From contig JAJRRC010000022.1 of the NCBI GenBank assembly GCA_024279865.1, positions 124,001 through 188,000 of the forward strand: a DNA stretch of 64,000 bases. Direction: 5' to 3'. The stretch comes from Planctomycetota bacterium (GTDB lineage: Bacteria; Planctomycetota; Phycisphaerae; Phycisphaerales; Phycisphaeraceae). The notes beneath the pieces were generated by a model that was given only the letters and a program-made list of their open reading frames with translations, made no database searches and was not told the origin of the DNA. A program made the position numbers and the translations under genes. Of this stretch, positions 44,960-53,681 are shown piece after piece. Numbering within the stretch: position 1 is the stretch's first letter; the number at the start of each line of letters is the position of its first letter.

Positions 44960-46038
44960 CTCAGCTTGCAGGATTTTGGATGATCGTGGCCAGCTTTTCC
45001 CCCACGGACCAAGCGGGCTTACATGTCTATCAGATGGATGCCCAGACAGGTCAACTGACCCATGTCCGACACGTGACTGAGGGAATCCATCGCCCGCTGT
45101 ACACCACCACAAACCCCACACAACAATACCTCTACGTGGCGGACCTTGTTCCCAAACAAAACGATGCCATCGCAGCCTATGCGATCAACGCCAAAACCGG
45201 CGACCTGCAATTTTTGAATAGCAAACCTTCAGGCGGCAAAGTGCCTTGCTATGTCAATATTTCGCCAGATCATCACGCTGCCCTCGTCGCCAACTACAGC
45301 AACGGAACCGTCAGTCTGCTGAACCTCGAAAGTGACGGCAAGATCGGACAAACCCTCGTCACCCAAGAACACCAAGGACATAGTGTTCACCCCAAACGCC
45401 AAAAAACGTCACACCCCCATAGCTTTCAATTTTCCCCCGACGGCCGCTTTGCACTGGCAGCAGATTTGGGAACCGACCGAATCGTCATCTATCGCGTCAA
45501 TGCAAAAAACAACACACTCCAGCCCAATGACCCGCCCTATTTCACAACCCCTCCCGGAAGTGGACCGAGACATCTCGTCTTTGATTCGACCGGAACGCAG
45601 GCCTTTGCCACCACGGAATTAGACAACACCATTCTGTCCATGCGATACGACCCACAGGCGGGAACCCTCAAGCTCATTGAAGTCATCAGCATGCTCCCCC
45701 AAGGGACCACCGCTGACAGCTATGCCGCGGACCTGCATATCCATCCCAACGGCAAATTCCTCTATGCCTCCAATCGCGGCACGGACAACATTGTCATCAT
45801 GTCTATCGACCCTGCCTCGGGAAAACTCGAAGTCGTCGGCCACGAGCCGACACAAGGCTCCTTCCCACGGGGTTTTGCCATTGAGCCCACAGGACGCTTC
45901 CTGTATGTCGCCAATGAGCGGTCTGACAATGTGGTAGTATTCAAAATCGACCCACAAACCGGCAAACTTTCCCCCACCGGACAAACGGTCGAACTTGATG
46001 CCCCCATGTGCATCACCTTTATCCCCATCAAGCCATAG
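44956..46038 (+). CDS. Lactonase-type seven-bladed beta-propeller protein
   Basis: 360 aa. Repeated blade motifs (HVYQMDAQTGQL, AYAINAKTGDLQFL, LYASNRGTDNIVIMSIDPASGKL, LYVANERSDNVVVFKIDPQTGKL) define the YbhE-type 6-phosphogluconolactonase family. GPRHLVFD and YAADLHIHPNGKFLY are conserved. It probably hydrolyses a sugar lactone in the cytoplasm. No signal peptide is seen. It is coupled to the upstream phosphatase gene by the ATGA overlap. Confidence 0.9.
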   Translation: MTQLAGFWMIVASFSPTDQAGLHVYQMDAQTGQLTHVRHVTEGIHRPLYTTTNPTQQYLYVADLVPKQNDAIAAYAINAKTGDLQFLNSKPSGGKVPCYVNISPDHHAALVANYSNGTVSLLNLESDGKIGQTLVTQEHQGHSVHPKRQKTSHPHSFQFSPDGRFALAADLGTDRIVIYRVNAKNNTLQPNDPPYFTTPPGSGPRHLVFDSTGTQAFATTELDNTILSMRYDPQAGTLKLIEVISMLPQGTTADSYAADLHIHPNGKFLYASNRGTDNIVIMSIDPASGKLEVVGHEPTQGSFPRGFAIEPTGRFLYVANERSDNVVVFKIDPQTGKLSPTGQTVELDAPMCITFIPIKP

Positions 46039-46199
46039 TCGGAATAAGACATGAAATCCACCGAATCGAACATAGCATCGCCCTCACGCGAGCGATAAGA
46101 TTTCTCCAGCAGTGCCTTAAACACCCTCATTTGTTTCACCGGAGATTTACGCTATGCCCGCATCTGTTAATACGGTTGTCCCTCAGGTTCAAGCTTCCA

Positions 46200-47540
46200 G
46201 TGGGAAAGTTCCCAACAGCGCCCTATCAGTCGATGACGTTTGAATATCTTGAACGTTCGTTGCATCGGATCATGTGCGCTTGGGGCAATCAGTTTTTGGA
46301 CTGGGATGATAAGCAGGCCTTGAGCCGTCATGTCTGGGAGCAGGCTGAAATTGTGCGGCGACTGCGAAACCGCATTGAGCAATTCCCAGGCCTCAAAGCA
46401 GGCGCACCTGTTTCCAAAGAACTCGAAATACTCGCCAATACTGTGTTGATGGCCACAGATTTTGAAGATGCGGTCAATGGCATTTACCAGATTCTCTCCA
46501 ATGCGTTGGTGCTGGCGTATGATCATTTTTCACAGTCGGTGCATCCGATTCACGATGCGCCGACCCATGAAATCATTCAGGAAATTGTCTCGATCAAAGA
46601 ATTGCAGCGGACTTGGCTGCGTGACTATCGACGGCGAAACCCCCATCAAACAAACCAGGCCTACCAACAAACGATTGCGGACTGTCTGGTCAATACAAAG
46701 CAATTGCAATCACCGCTTCCTCTTAAGGGGCAGGCCGCTGAGCAAGTGGGCCTCAACACGACGTTTAAGATGAAGGAGCCTCGTATTGATCCGTCATGGG
46801 TGATTAGGCCTGACAAAGAGGTCATGCCTCACCTCATTGCTGATTTTGCCAACAACATTGAAACCCGCCGATTATTTTGGGCCATTGGGTACATGCGGGA
46901 ATTGAATCTGGCCATTGCTCAGTTGAAGTGGATGTACGACGCGCCTTACATGCCTTGGGCGTTTCACCATGACGAATCACGCCACATGTGGGACGAATCA
47001 CGTCACGGCGACTCAGGCTATTCCAGACTCAAAGATTTTGGCTTGAAAATCCAAGACATCGGATTTACAAATGCCTCCAAAACATATCCCGCCCTGGGTG
47101 ACCCCACAAACCCACTCACCCCAAAAGAACTCTACGAAGCAGTTTTTTTCATTGGCATGGTGGCTGAAACCGGGCACTTCAAGGTCAAACGTGAAGCCTA
47201 TGCGGACTTTCAGGCAGGCGGGGACATGGAATCTGCGGAGATGATGCTATTCGACATGATTGATGAAACCGCTCATGTACAGTACGTCAAACGTTGGCTG
47301 GGGCCCATTGCGAAGCATGACTCGACGATTGACCACGCCAACTATGAGCAACGAGCGTCCGAAGTTCGCTCCCAAAAACAAGTGGAGAAAAACCTGACAG
47401 CCCAAGAAACTCGCCAATTGCCCCGCCAAACTGGCGACCCACCATGGGACCAATATCAGCATTTCCTTCAAGTCATGAGGCAAATCTGTCCGCTGAGCAA
47501 TGCCCAGTCCTGCCCCCCTCGCCTGCCTTTGCCGATGTAG
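46200..47540 (+). CDS. Ferritin-like di-iron protein, 5' end possibly frameshifted
   Basis: 446 aa if a GTG at 46200 is used; ATG 46233 gives 435 aa. Helical, with metal-ligand patterns HHDESRH, ETGHFKVKRE and DETAHVQYVKRWL typical of ferritin-like (DUF455-type) proteins. A better start with a GGAG Shine-Dalgarno is the ATG at 46154, but it lies in another frame and stops after 29 codons. If one base near 46207-46212 (GGGAAAGTTCCC) were removed, MPASVNTVVPQVQASSGK would join FPTAPYQSMTFEYLER. This suggests a recent frameshift or a sequencing error. Function unknown. Confidence 0.65.
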   Translation: MGKFPTAPYQSMTFEYLERSLHRIMCAWGNQFLDWDDKQALSRHVWEQAEIVRRLRNRIEQFPGLKAGAPVSKELEILANTVLMATDFEDAVNGIYQILSNALVLAYDHFSQSVHPIHDAPTHEIIQEIVSIKELQRTWLRDYRRRNPHQTNQAYQQTIADCLVNTKQLQSPLPLKGQAAEQVGLNTTFKMKEPRIDPSWVIRPDKEVMPHLIADFANNIETRRLFWAIGYMRELNLAIAQLKWMYDAPYMPWAFHHDESRHMWDESRHGDSGYSRLKDFGLKIQDIGFTNASKTYPALGDPTNPLTPKELYEAVFFIGMVAETGHFKVKREAYADFQAGGDMESAEMMLFDMIDETAHVQYVKRWLGPIAKHDSTIDHANYEQRASEVRSQKQVEKNLTAQETRQLPRQTGDPPWDQYQHFLQVMRQICPLSNAQSCPPRLPLPM

Positions 47541-47678
47541 CCCGAGGCTCAAAGCGGCCGATCCCTCTCCAATTCTTCCAAACAGTCCAACCCTCGTTGG
47601 GCTATAGCCCCAGCTTCGACTATACTGTGGGGCTAGAATTTTTACTTCAGTTTAGAGATGGATATAAGGAACCGAATC

Positions 47679-48449
47679 ATGACAAGCCGCAAGCCATTCG
47701 TAGGCGGTAACTGGAAGATGAACCTGCATGGTGCTGAGGCACAAAACCTCGCCACGCAGCTAACCGAATCATTGCCCACCACCGACAAAGTTGATATCGC
47801 GATCTTCCCCGCATTTGGCTATCTCGCACAGGTCGGAAAAATCATCGAAGGGTCGAGCATCAAACTCGGCGCACAAGATTTTTACCATCAGCCCAACGGT
47901 GCTTTCACCGGCGAAGTGAGCTTGAGCATGTTGACCGACCTCGGCGTCAGCGTCGTGCTCATCGGCCACAGTGAACGACGTCATGTCATCGGCGAAACCG
48001 ATTCGCTGGTCAACGACAAAGTCCTTGCTGCTCTGGAAGCAAACATGCAGGTCATCCTCTGCGTGGGCGAAACACTCGAACAACGCGAAGCTGGCAAAAC
48101 CGATGCGATCAACATGGGACAAACCCTCTTGGGACTCGCCGGCGTCAAGGCTGAGCAAATGGCTCAAGTGACCCTTGCTTACGAACCCGTCTGGGCCATC
48201 GGCACCGGCAAGACCGCCACGCCCGCAGACGCACAGTCGGCACACCTGCATATCCGTCAAGCCCTTGCGCAGAGCTTATTCAACCAGAAAATCGCAGACG
48301 CAGTACGCATTCAGTACGGCGGATCGATGAAGCCCGGCAACGCATCGGAGCTCTGTGGCGAACCGGATATCGACGGCGGCCTCATCGGCGGTGCAGCCCT
48401 ACAAGCAGCAGACTTCGCAGCCATCTGTGAAACAGCCGCAAGCCAGTAA
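47679..48449 (+). CDS. tpiA: Triosephosphate isomerase
   Basis: 256 aa. Catalytic residues are K13 in GGNWKMN, the histidine in IGHSERR, and the glutamate in AYEPVWAIGTG. The phosphate-binding IQYGGSMKPGNA and GGALIGGAAL-type end (GGLIGGAAL) are present. The ATG at 47679 has AAGGAA upstream. It is followed by secG, an order seen in several phyla. The 118-base gap after it contains CTGGC/GCCAG and TCACA/TGTGA pairings. Confidence 0.97.
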   Translation: MTSRKPFVGGNWKMNLHGAEAQNLATQLTESLPTTDKVDIAIFPAFGYLAQVGKIIEGSSIKLGAQDFYHQPNGAFTGEVSLSMLTDLGVSVVLIGHSERRHVIGETDSLVNDKVLAALEANMQVILCVGETLEQREAGKTDAINMGQTLLGLAGVKAEQMAQVTLAYEPVWAIGTGKTATPADAQSAHLHIRQALAQSLFNQKIADAVRIQYGGSMKPGNASELCGEPDIDGGLIGGAALQAADFAAICETAASQ

Positions 48450-48567
48450 ATTTCGTCACACTGGCAAACGCCAGCTTGTAAAATTGTGACACCCTCGTGT
48501 TCATTGAACTCACAACGCCAGATGCAAAGAAAAACGCGTCTGGCCTGAAACTTCGGAGTATTCATCC

Positions 48568-49032
48568 ATGTTGCTACCCACCCTTGGAGCTTGGCATATC
48601 ACGCTGATGTCGATTGCCTTTATCTTCGTCTGTGTTTTGCTGATTCTGCTGATCCTGATCCAACGTCCCAAGGGCGGTGGACTGGCGGGCGCCTTCGGCG
48701 GCGCAGGCGGATCAGACCAAGCCATGTTCGGTGCCAAGGCAGGCGATGCACTGACATGGATCACAGTGAGCTTTTTTGCAGCCTTCTTGCTGCTGGCCAT
48801 GGGACTGACATGGGCCGTCAAGCCAACCCTTGAATTAGCCCCGCCCGCCATCACGACACATCAATCAGGCGAGGTCCCCGAAGCACCACTGACCCCCGGA
48901 ACCGCCGCCACCCCCGTCACATCCGAAGCACCAGCCGCTGAAGCTGCCACCGAAGTTATTCCTGCTGCTGTGGATGCAGCCGTGCCTGCGACAACGCCTA
49001 TCCCCACGCCCGCCACGGAGACGGCTCCTTGA
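48568..49032 (+). CDS. secG: Protein-export membrane protein SecG
   Basis: 154 aa. Two membrane segments flank the family motif [16 protein letters not shown]. The SecYEG translocon uses this subunit. The C-terminal 65 residues form an Ala/Pro/Thr-rich tail, longer than in model SecG proteins. The stop codon overlaps the TTG start of yicC. Confidence 0.93.
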   Translation: MLLPTLGAWHITLMSIAFIFVCVLLILLILIQRPKGGGLAGAFGGAGGSDQAMFGAKAGDALTWITVSFFAAFLLLAMGLTWAVKPTLELAPPAITTHQSGEVPEAPLTPGTAATPVTSEAPAAEAATEVIPAAVDAAVPATTPIPTPATETAP

Positions 49033-49925
49033 TCCGGTCGATGACGGGATTTGGTCAAGCCAGTGAACAAGTTGATGGCATTGTTTATGTCGTCGAAGTG
49101 CGCACGGTGAACAACCGCTACTTCAAGGCATCGGTGCGTTTGCCCGAAGAACTGTTTAGCCTTGAAGCACAACTTGAAACACAACTACGCAAACATACCC
49201 TTCGCGGGTCGATCACGCTCAACGTCAAGTGGAGCATCGCCAACGACCGGGCGGGGCATCAAGTCAACGACCAGGCTTTGCTGCAATATCTGGAGCATCT
49301 TGAAACCATCCATCAACGAATGGCAGGCAATCATTCGGTCAATATTGATCTCACGGCCCTGCTGACGTTGCCTGGTGTTTTGCAGCCCGCACAAGACAAA
49401 AACCTGCTGGCTCAAAAAGCAGGTCCCGTTCTTTTGTCACTCGTTGAGCAAGCCTGCGAAAAATTAACACAGATGCGTCAGACCGAAGGCAATGCGTTGG
49501 CCAAAGACCTTGCCACGCATCGCAAAGTCATTGCAACGAGACTCCAAGCGATTGCTGACCGGGCCCCTTTGGTCGCGGAGCAATACCACCAGCGATTGAA
49601 AAATCGCATGGACGACCTGCTTGCCAAGGCCCAGCTTGAAGTCGCTCAACCGGAGCTAATCCGGGAAGTGGCGATTTATGCAGAGCGTTGTGACATTGCT
49701 GAGGAGATTGCCAGGCTCAGTGGGCATCTTCAACAGTTTGATGAGATCATCAACAACGCCGATGGCGAGCCTTCGGGCCGCACCTTGGACTTTCTCTCTC
49801 AAGAAATGCTCCGAGAAGCCAACACCATTGCCAGCAAATCCAATGACGTGCAGATCAGCCACGCCATTGTGGAGGTCAAAGGTGCAATCGACCGAATCAA
49901 AGAACAGGTTCAAAACGTCGAATAG
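49029..49925 (+). CDS. yicC: YicC family protein (endoribonuclease family)
   Basis: 298 aa. The start is TTG at 49029, overlapping the secG stop as TTGA; this gives the family-typical N-terminus MIRSMTGFG. The conserved C-terminus [20 protein letters not shown] with [20 protein letters not shown] end fits exactly. E. coli YicC was reported as a nuclease that affects sRNA stability. The next gene is separated by a heptamer foldback. Confidence 0.93.
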   Translation: MIRSMTGFGQASEQVDGIVYVVEVRTVNNRYFKASVRLPEELFSLEAQLETQLRKHTLRGSITLNVKWSIANDRAGHQVNDQALLQYLEHLETIHQRMAGNHSVNIDLTALLTLPGVLQPAQDKNLLAQKAGPVLLSLVEQACEKLTQMRQTEGNALAKDLATHRKVIATRLQAIADRAPLVAEQYHQRLKNRMDDLLAKAQLEVAQPELIREVAIYAERCDIAEEIARLSGHLQQFDEIINNADGEPSGRTLDFLSQEMLREANTIASKSNDVQISHAIVEVKGAIDRIKEQVQNVE

Positions 49926-49928
49926 TAA

Positions 49929-50062
49929 AGTGATCAGTTATCAGTTGTCAGTTATCAGCAAGATAAGAAACGATGAAAGCCGTGCCTCGGGGTGAGCGGT
50001 GGTTTTTGGGATTATTATTTGTTGCGTATATTCTCTTACTGATAGCTGACAACTGACAACTT
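49929..50062. repeat. Foldback pair of heptamer arrays between yicC and the kinase
   Basis: The left arm (49929-49966) has ATCAGTT/GTCAGTT heptamers ending in CAGCAAGATAAGAAA. The right arm (50030-50062) starts ATTCTCTTACTGATAGC and continues with TGACAAC heptamers. The arms are inverted about roughly 65 bases, the same plan as at 19771-19896. Confidence 0.75.
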
Positions 50063-50076
50063 GAGAAAGAAGTCTG

Positions 50077-51234
50077 ATGCCACTACCGCCACCACCACCG
50101 AGTCATCCCACTGCCGCCACGGTTGGCATGAGTGGGTTGTCTGCCTCGGGGCCGTCGGGGGTTTCTAGTGCAATGACTGCGAGCAGTGGGCGAAGTCGTT
50201 TTGCGGTTGAAGAGTTAGCCATCGTGTTGTCTTACTATGACATCGGCGTGATTGAATCGATCCAGGAATTCCCACGCGGTTCGCGTAAAGCCCCCAAGTC
50301 ATTGATTCGCTCGGACAATGGGCTTTATTTGCTCAAACGCCGCGCCCGAGGCAAGGATGATCCATTTAAGGTCGCCTTTAGCCATCAATTGCAACTTTAT
50401 CTGGCTTCGAAGCAATTTCCGCTGCCTCATCTCATTGGCACCAAAAAAGACAACAATTCTATCTTGCAATGGCGGCATGGGGTTTATGAATTGTTTGAAT
50501 ATATCAAGGGCATGAGCTATGACAACTCCCTTGATGCCACAGCCGACGCGGGAAAAACGCTGGCCTTGTTCCATAAATTGCTCGCTGACTTTGAGCCTGA
50601 ATATGAACCTGCCCTCGGCTCGTATCATGCGTCGCGTTCGGTGGCAGCGTCCTTTGGCCGCATTCCTCAAGCCTTGGGCAAAACAGACCCCGCCTCGGTC
50701 AACCCAAGCGATCAACGGCTCACGGATGTCGTCCATTTTGCAAGAACCGCCTATAACGAGGCTGCCTTACGTGTCAATGAAATGGGCCTAGCCGACTGGC
50801 CTATGCAAATTGTTCATGGCGATTGGCATTCAGGCAACATGCTCTTTCGCGGCTCACGCGTGGTCGCGGTGATTGATTATGACTCAGCCCGCATTCAGCA
50901 ACGCATTACCGATATCGCCAATGCAGCCTTGCAGTTTTCCATCATCGGAGGCGGCGATGACCCGACGCAATGGCCTGACCATCTTGATGAACTGCGATTC
51001 AAACGATACTTACGGGCTTATGATTCGGTCCCCAATTGTGTGCTGTCCCGAGCAGAATTGCGGACCATTCCTTGGCTGATGATTGAAGCTTTGATTGCTG
51101 AAAGCGTCATCCCCATTGCCCAGACAGGCTCCTTTGCACGCATGGATGGCATGGGATTCCTCTTAATGGTTGAACGCAAAGTTCGCTGGATGCAAAAAAA
51201 TGCTCAGCGTTTGGCCACCCTGCTCGATGGATAA
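50077..51234 (+). CDS. APH/homoserine kinase-like phosphotransferase
   Basis: 385 aa. The catalytic loop HGDWHSGNMLF and metal motif VIDYDSARI define the aminoglycoside phosphotransferase/choline kinase superfamily. The first 45 residues ([16 protein letters not shown]...) are Pro/Ser-rich and disordered. The substrate is unknown; resistance is not implied. The next gene follows after 6 bases. Confidence 0.85.
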   Translation: MPLPPPPPSHPTAATVGMSGLSASGPSGVSSAMTASSGRSRFAVEELAIVLSYYDIGVIESIQEFPRGSRKAPKSLIRSDNGLYLLKRRARGKDDPFKVAFSHQLQLYLASKQFPLPHLIGTKKDNNSILQWRHGVYELFEYIKGMSYDNSLDATADAGKTLALFHKLLADFEPEYEPALGSYHASRSVAASFGRIPQALGKTDPASVNPSDQRLTDVVHFARTAYNEAALRVNEMGLADWPMQIVHGDWHSGNMLFRGSRVVAVIDYDSARIQQRITDIANAALQFSIIGGGDDPTQWPDHLDELRFKRYLRAYDSVPNCVLSRAELRTIPWLMIEALIAESVIPIAQTGSFARMDGMGFLLMVERKVRWMQKNAQRLATLLDG

Positions 51235-51240
51235 GACCCC

Positions 51241-51993
51241 ATGCACGCACTTGTTTTTTTGATGCTCTGGTGGATGCCTTTGGCGGTCAATGTCAATGAC
51301 CCGGCCATCCTCAGACAACTCAACGCCCCAGACCCGGCAATCCGTACCACTGCCACGCAGACCCTCTTGCAAGACCCGAATCTCACCCTCGAACAAATCG
51401 AAACGCTGCTCCAAAAATCGCCCCACCTCGAACAACGCCACCGTTTGCTAGACGTCGCCAAGCACCTTGTGTTTCGCCAACTTATTGAGCCGTTCTATCA
51501 ATCTTCACGCAAAGGCTCCTTGGGCGTACGCCTCTATGAGCCCCCCGTTCGGGGAATCAATCCGGGGATTCATCCTTTGGAGCCGGAGATTGAAGATGCT
51601 TCTAAGCTCCCCAATGCCAGTACCCATGGCATCATCATCGGTCGAACCTTGCCGGGCTTTCCGGCTTATGCCTATCTTCAGCGAGGCGACATCATTGTTG
51701 CCATCAACCAAACGCCTCTACCGAAGCGACGCAACGGCATCAGCATGACCAAAGCCTGCATCGCCATGATTACCATCCATCCCCCGGGCAAAGAAATTCA
51801 ACTGGACCTCATTCGCAACCACAAACCTTTGAGCGTCACATTTCCCCTTGCCCCCTTTGAAGCATTGGCACACCTCTACGAACACAAACAAGTCAAAGCA
51901 GGCCAACGGATCACCCTCACCGCGACCGCTCTGGAACAATGGAACAAACAACTGCAACGCTGGGGTGATATTCTCCAGCCACAAGAGCATTGA
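51241..51993 (+). CDS. PDZ-domain protein, probably exported
   Basis: 250 aa. A short hydrophobic N-terminus (LVFLMLWWMPLAVNV) is probably a signal peptide or anchor. The middle contains a PDZ-like fold (GIIIGRTLPGFPAYAYLQRGDIIVAIN). No protease domain is seen. It is likely cotranscribed with the kinase gene. Confidence 0.7.
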   Translation: MHALVFLMLWWMPLAVNVNDPAILRQLNAPDPAIRTTATQTLLQDPNLTLEQIETLLQKSPHLEQRHRLLDVAKHLVFRQLIEPFYQSSRKGSLGVRLYEPPVRGINPGIHPLEPEIEDASKLPNASTHGIIIGRTLPGFPAYAYLQRGDIIVAINQTPLPKRRNGISMTKACIAMITIHPPGKEIQLDLIRNHKPLSVTFPLAPFEALAHLYEHKQVKAGQRITLTATALEQWNKQLQRWGDILQPQEH

Positions 51994-52009
51994 CTTCAAG
52001 CTATACTGT

Positions 52010-52291
52010 ATGAACCTTATGAAACCAACCTTTTGCTTATTCATGTTCCTGCTGCTCATGGGTCTTGGCTCCCAAGCCATCGGCTGTCCCAATTGCACGA
52101 CTTTTGTCTCTGATGCCGCCGAAGCTTCGGCTCAAGCCATGTCCCCAGCACAGGTGGCATCCTTAGGAACCGGTTTTTATTGGTCCATCCTTCTGATGAT
52201 GTCTCTGCCCTTCCTCTGCGTCGGCGGATTTGGAGGCGCCCTGTGGCTGAACCATCGCCAACGTGCCGCCCGCACAAACCAACCACGCTAA
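52010..52291 (+). CDS. Small exported membrane protein
   Basis: 93 aa from MNLMKP; an ATG at 52019 is an alternative. It has a signal peptide ending near SQAIGC, a CPNC motif, then one membrane segment (GFYWSILLMMSLPFLCVGGFGGALWL) and a short basic end. The CPNC pair could bind a metal or be redox active. Function unknown. Confidence 0.7.
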   Translation: MNLMKPTFCLFMFLLLMGLGSQAIGCPNCTTFVSDAAEASAQAMSPAQVASLGTGFYWSILLMMSLPFLCVGGFGGALWLNHRQRAARTNQPR

Positions 52292-52395
52292 AACCGCCAA
52301 CTTATCTTTTTTCTCTTTTTATTTGCACAAGCCCTTTCTGAATCGTTCTGTTGCATCAGTTGACAAACAAGAACCATTTTGAGGAGGCACCCCAA

Positions 52396-52617
52396 ATGAA
52401 AAAACTCGCAATCTTTACAGCATGGACCTTTGTTGCTGGCGTTGTGCTTTACACCGCTCTGAGTCCCGCAGCAGGCGTGATTCACCAAAATCCGATGGCT
52501 GCTCTGGGGCTGGGCTTGATCGGCTTTGGGCTTTGCAAAGATGCCCGTAAAAACAGCCCTTCGCTTGCTTTGGTTCCCGTCTTTGGCCGCAAGAAAACCC
52601 GCCGCGAAACAGTGTGA
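52396..52617 (+). CDS. Small membrane protein of unknown function
   Basis: 73 aa with two hydrophobic segments (FTAWTFVAGVVLYTALS, PMAALGLGLIGFGLC) and a basic C-terminus. A strong GAGGAGG Shine-Dalgarno precedes the ATG. No family was recognised. Confidence 0.7.
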   Translation: MKKLAIFTAWTFVAGVVLYTALSPAAGVIHQNPMAALGLGLIGFGLCKDARKNSPSLALVPVFGRKKTRRETV

Positions 52618-53048
52618 TCATTCTAAAGAACATCCTTTTTTTGGTTCATCCGGCTATCGCGTGCGTCGTAGTTGAGTCTTTGGGTCGCACTCTTTTTCGC
52701 CCTGGCGACCCCAACGGTTGGACGAGGGCCAGCAGGACAAAAAAAATTTCTGTAAAGGCTGTTTACAAAACCGTTTCCTGCGTTTAATAACAGGCGGCAA
52801 GCATTTTTAACCCCTTTGATCTCTCGCCCACAATCGCAGGGCGAGGGGGGGGAAATGCGGCTCTATTTCCAGGCAAGTACGCATTAACCGGATGAACCCT
52901 GTTTTTGCAGCACTGAACGACCATCAAAAATACATGGCTGCCTAACTCACGATCAAAATATTTCAATATTTTTGTCACTCAATAATTAATCGAACACCTC
53001 AAAACACCGATACCAAAGGTAGTATTTTATCCTGAAAGGCCCCTTGCC
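52618..53048. other. 431-base non-coding gap with hairpins upstream of the globin
   Basis: No credible gene. Three structures are visible. GGGTCGC/GCGACCC (52682-52711) has a partly competing CTGGC/GCCAG pairing. CTCGCCC/GGGCGAG lies at 52823-52845. The A/T palindrome AAAATATT-TC-AATATTTT lies at 52955-52972, 77 bases before the globin start. A small RNA or leader is possible. Confidence 0.45.
52955..52972. promoter_or_regulatory. A/T palindrome upstream of the globin gene
   Basis: AAAATATT and AATATTTT are perfect 8-bp half-sites separated by TC, 77 bases upstream of the globin start codon. This is a plausible operator for a dimeric regulator. It is not a clear FNR or NsrR box. Confidence 0.4.
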
Positions 53049-53474
53049 ATGGTATTGAATATTGACCTGTTAGAACGAAACTTTGCTTCTATCGTTCCCA
53101 AAGCAAGTGAATTAACAACTGTTTTTTATACACACTTGTTTAAAAACCACCCTGAACTCCGCCCCATGTTTCCCACGGAAATGGCGGTACAAAAGAAAAA
53201 ACTCGGAGCATCTCTCGCGTTAGTCGTCGCAAACCTTCGCAATCCCAAAGTACTCACAGCCTCGCTAGGTGAACTGGGAATCCGTCATATCGACTACAAC
53301 GTCAAACGTGAACACTACCCCATCATCGGTAAAAACCTGCTAGTGACGCTTGCAGAGATATCAGGCGATCAATGGACCGAAGAACTAGAGGAGGCTTGGG
53401 CTCAAGCTTATGAGGACGTGGTGAAAATCATCTTTTCAGCATTGGATAACTACGAAAAACGACACGCAGCCTGA
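53049..53474 (+). CDS. Single-domain bacterial haemoglobin
   Basis: 141 aa with the globin fold of the Vitreoscilla haemoglobin/flavohaemoglobin type. The proximal histidine is H89 in REHYPIIGKNLL, the distal glutamine is probably Q48, and F41 lies in MFP. The reductase domain of flavohaemoglobin is absent. It likely binds O2 or NO; NO from nitrite metabolism is a possible link to the nitrate operon. A terminator follows. Confidence 0.93.
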   Translation: MVLNIDLLERNFASIVPKASELTTVFYTHLFKNHPELRPMFPTEMAVQKKKLGASLALVVANLRNPKVLTASLGELGIRHIDYNVKREHYPIIGKNLLVTLAEISGDQWTEELEEAWAQAYEDVVKIIFSALDNYEKRHAA

Positions 53475-53504
53475 TACGATCCTCCTTTGTATTCAAAATA
53501 ACAA

Positions 53505-53547
53505 GAAACCCACCACCCCTGATAGCGTGCGTGGGTTTTCTTTTTTT
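53505..53547 (+). terminator. Terminator of the globin gene
   Basis: GAAACCCAC pairs with GTGGGTTTTC (G-T at one position) and is followed by TTTTTTT. It starts 31 bases after the stop codon. Confidence 0.8.
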
Positions 53548-53548
53548 C

Positions 53549-53663
53549 GATACAGATCGTCTTTTTTACGTCAAGTCAGACACACAAGCAAGTTTGCTTG
53601 CTGCTATTTGCGAACATTAAAAACAGGCTGAAAAAACGGCAAAAAGTCATGCAAAATGTGTGA
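53549..53663 (+). mobile_element. Diverged full-length copy of the foldback element
   Basis: The right arm ACGGCAAAAAGTCATGCAAAAT aligns with ACGGTAAAAAATGATGCAAAAT of the copy at 35945. The core hairpin is AAGCAAG-TT-TGCTTGCT, followed by GCTATTTGCGAACATT. The left arm GATCGTCTTTTTTACG matches TCATCATTTTTTGCCG. The length, about 115 bp, equals that of the other copies. The polyC tract is missing here. Boundaries are approximate. Confidence 0.6.
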
Positions 53664-53681
53664 GGTCAATCAAACAACATG

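Noticed and set aside
50077-51234. Aminoglycoside resistance enzyme
   Set aside because: The catalytic loop is shared by many kinases of the superfamily, and nothing in the context supports resistance.
52618-52780. Known riboswitch, 6S, SRP or tmRNA gene
   Set aside because: None of the hallmark conserved segments of these RNAs could be found; only simple hairpins are visible.
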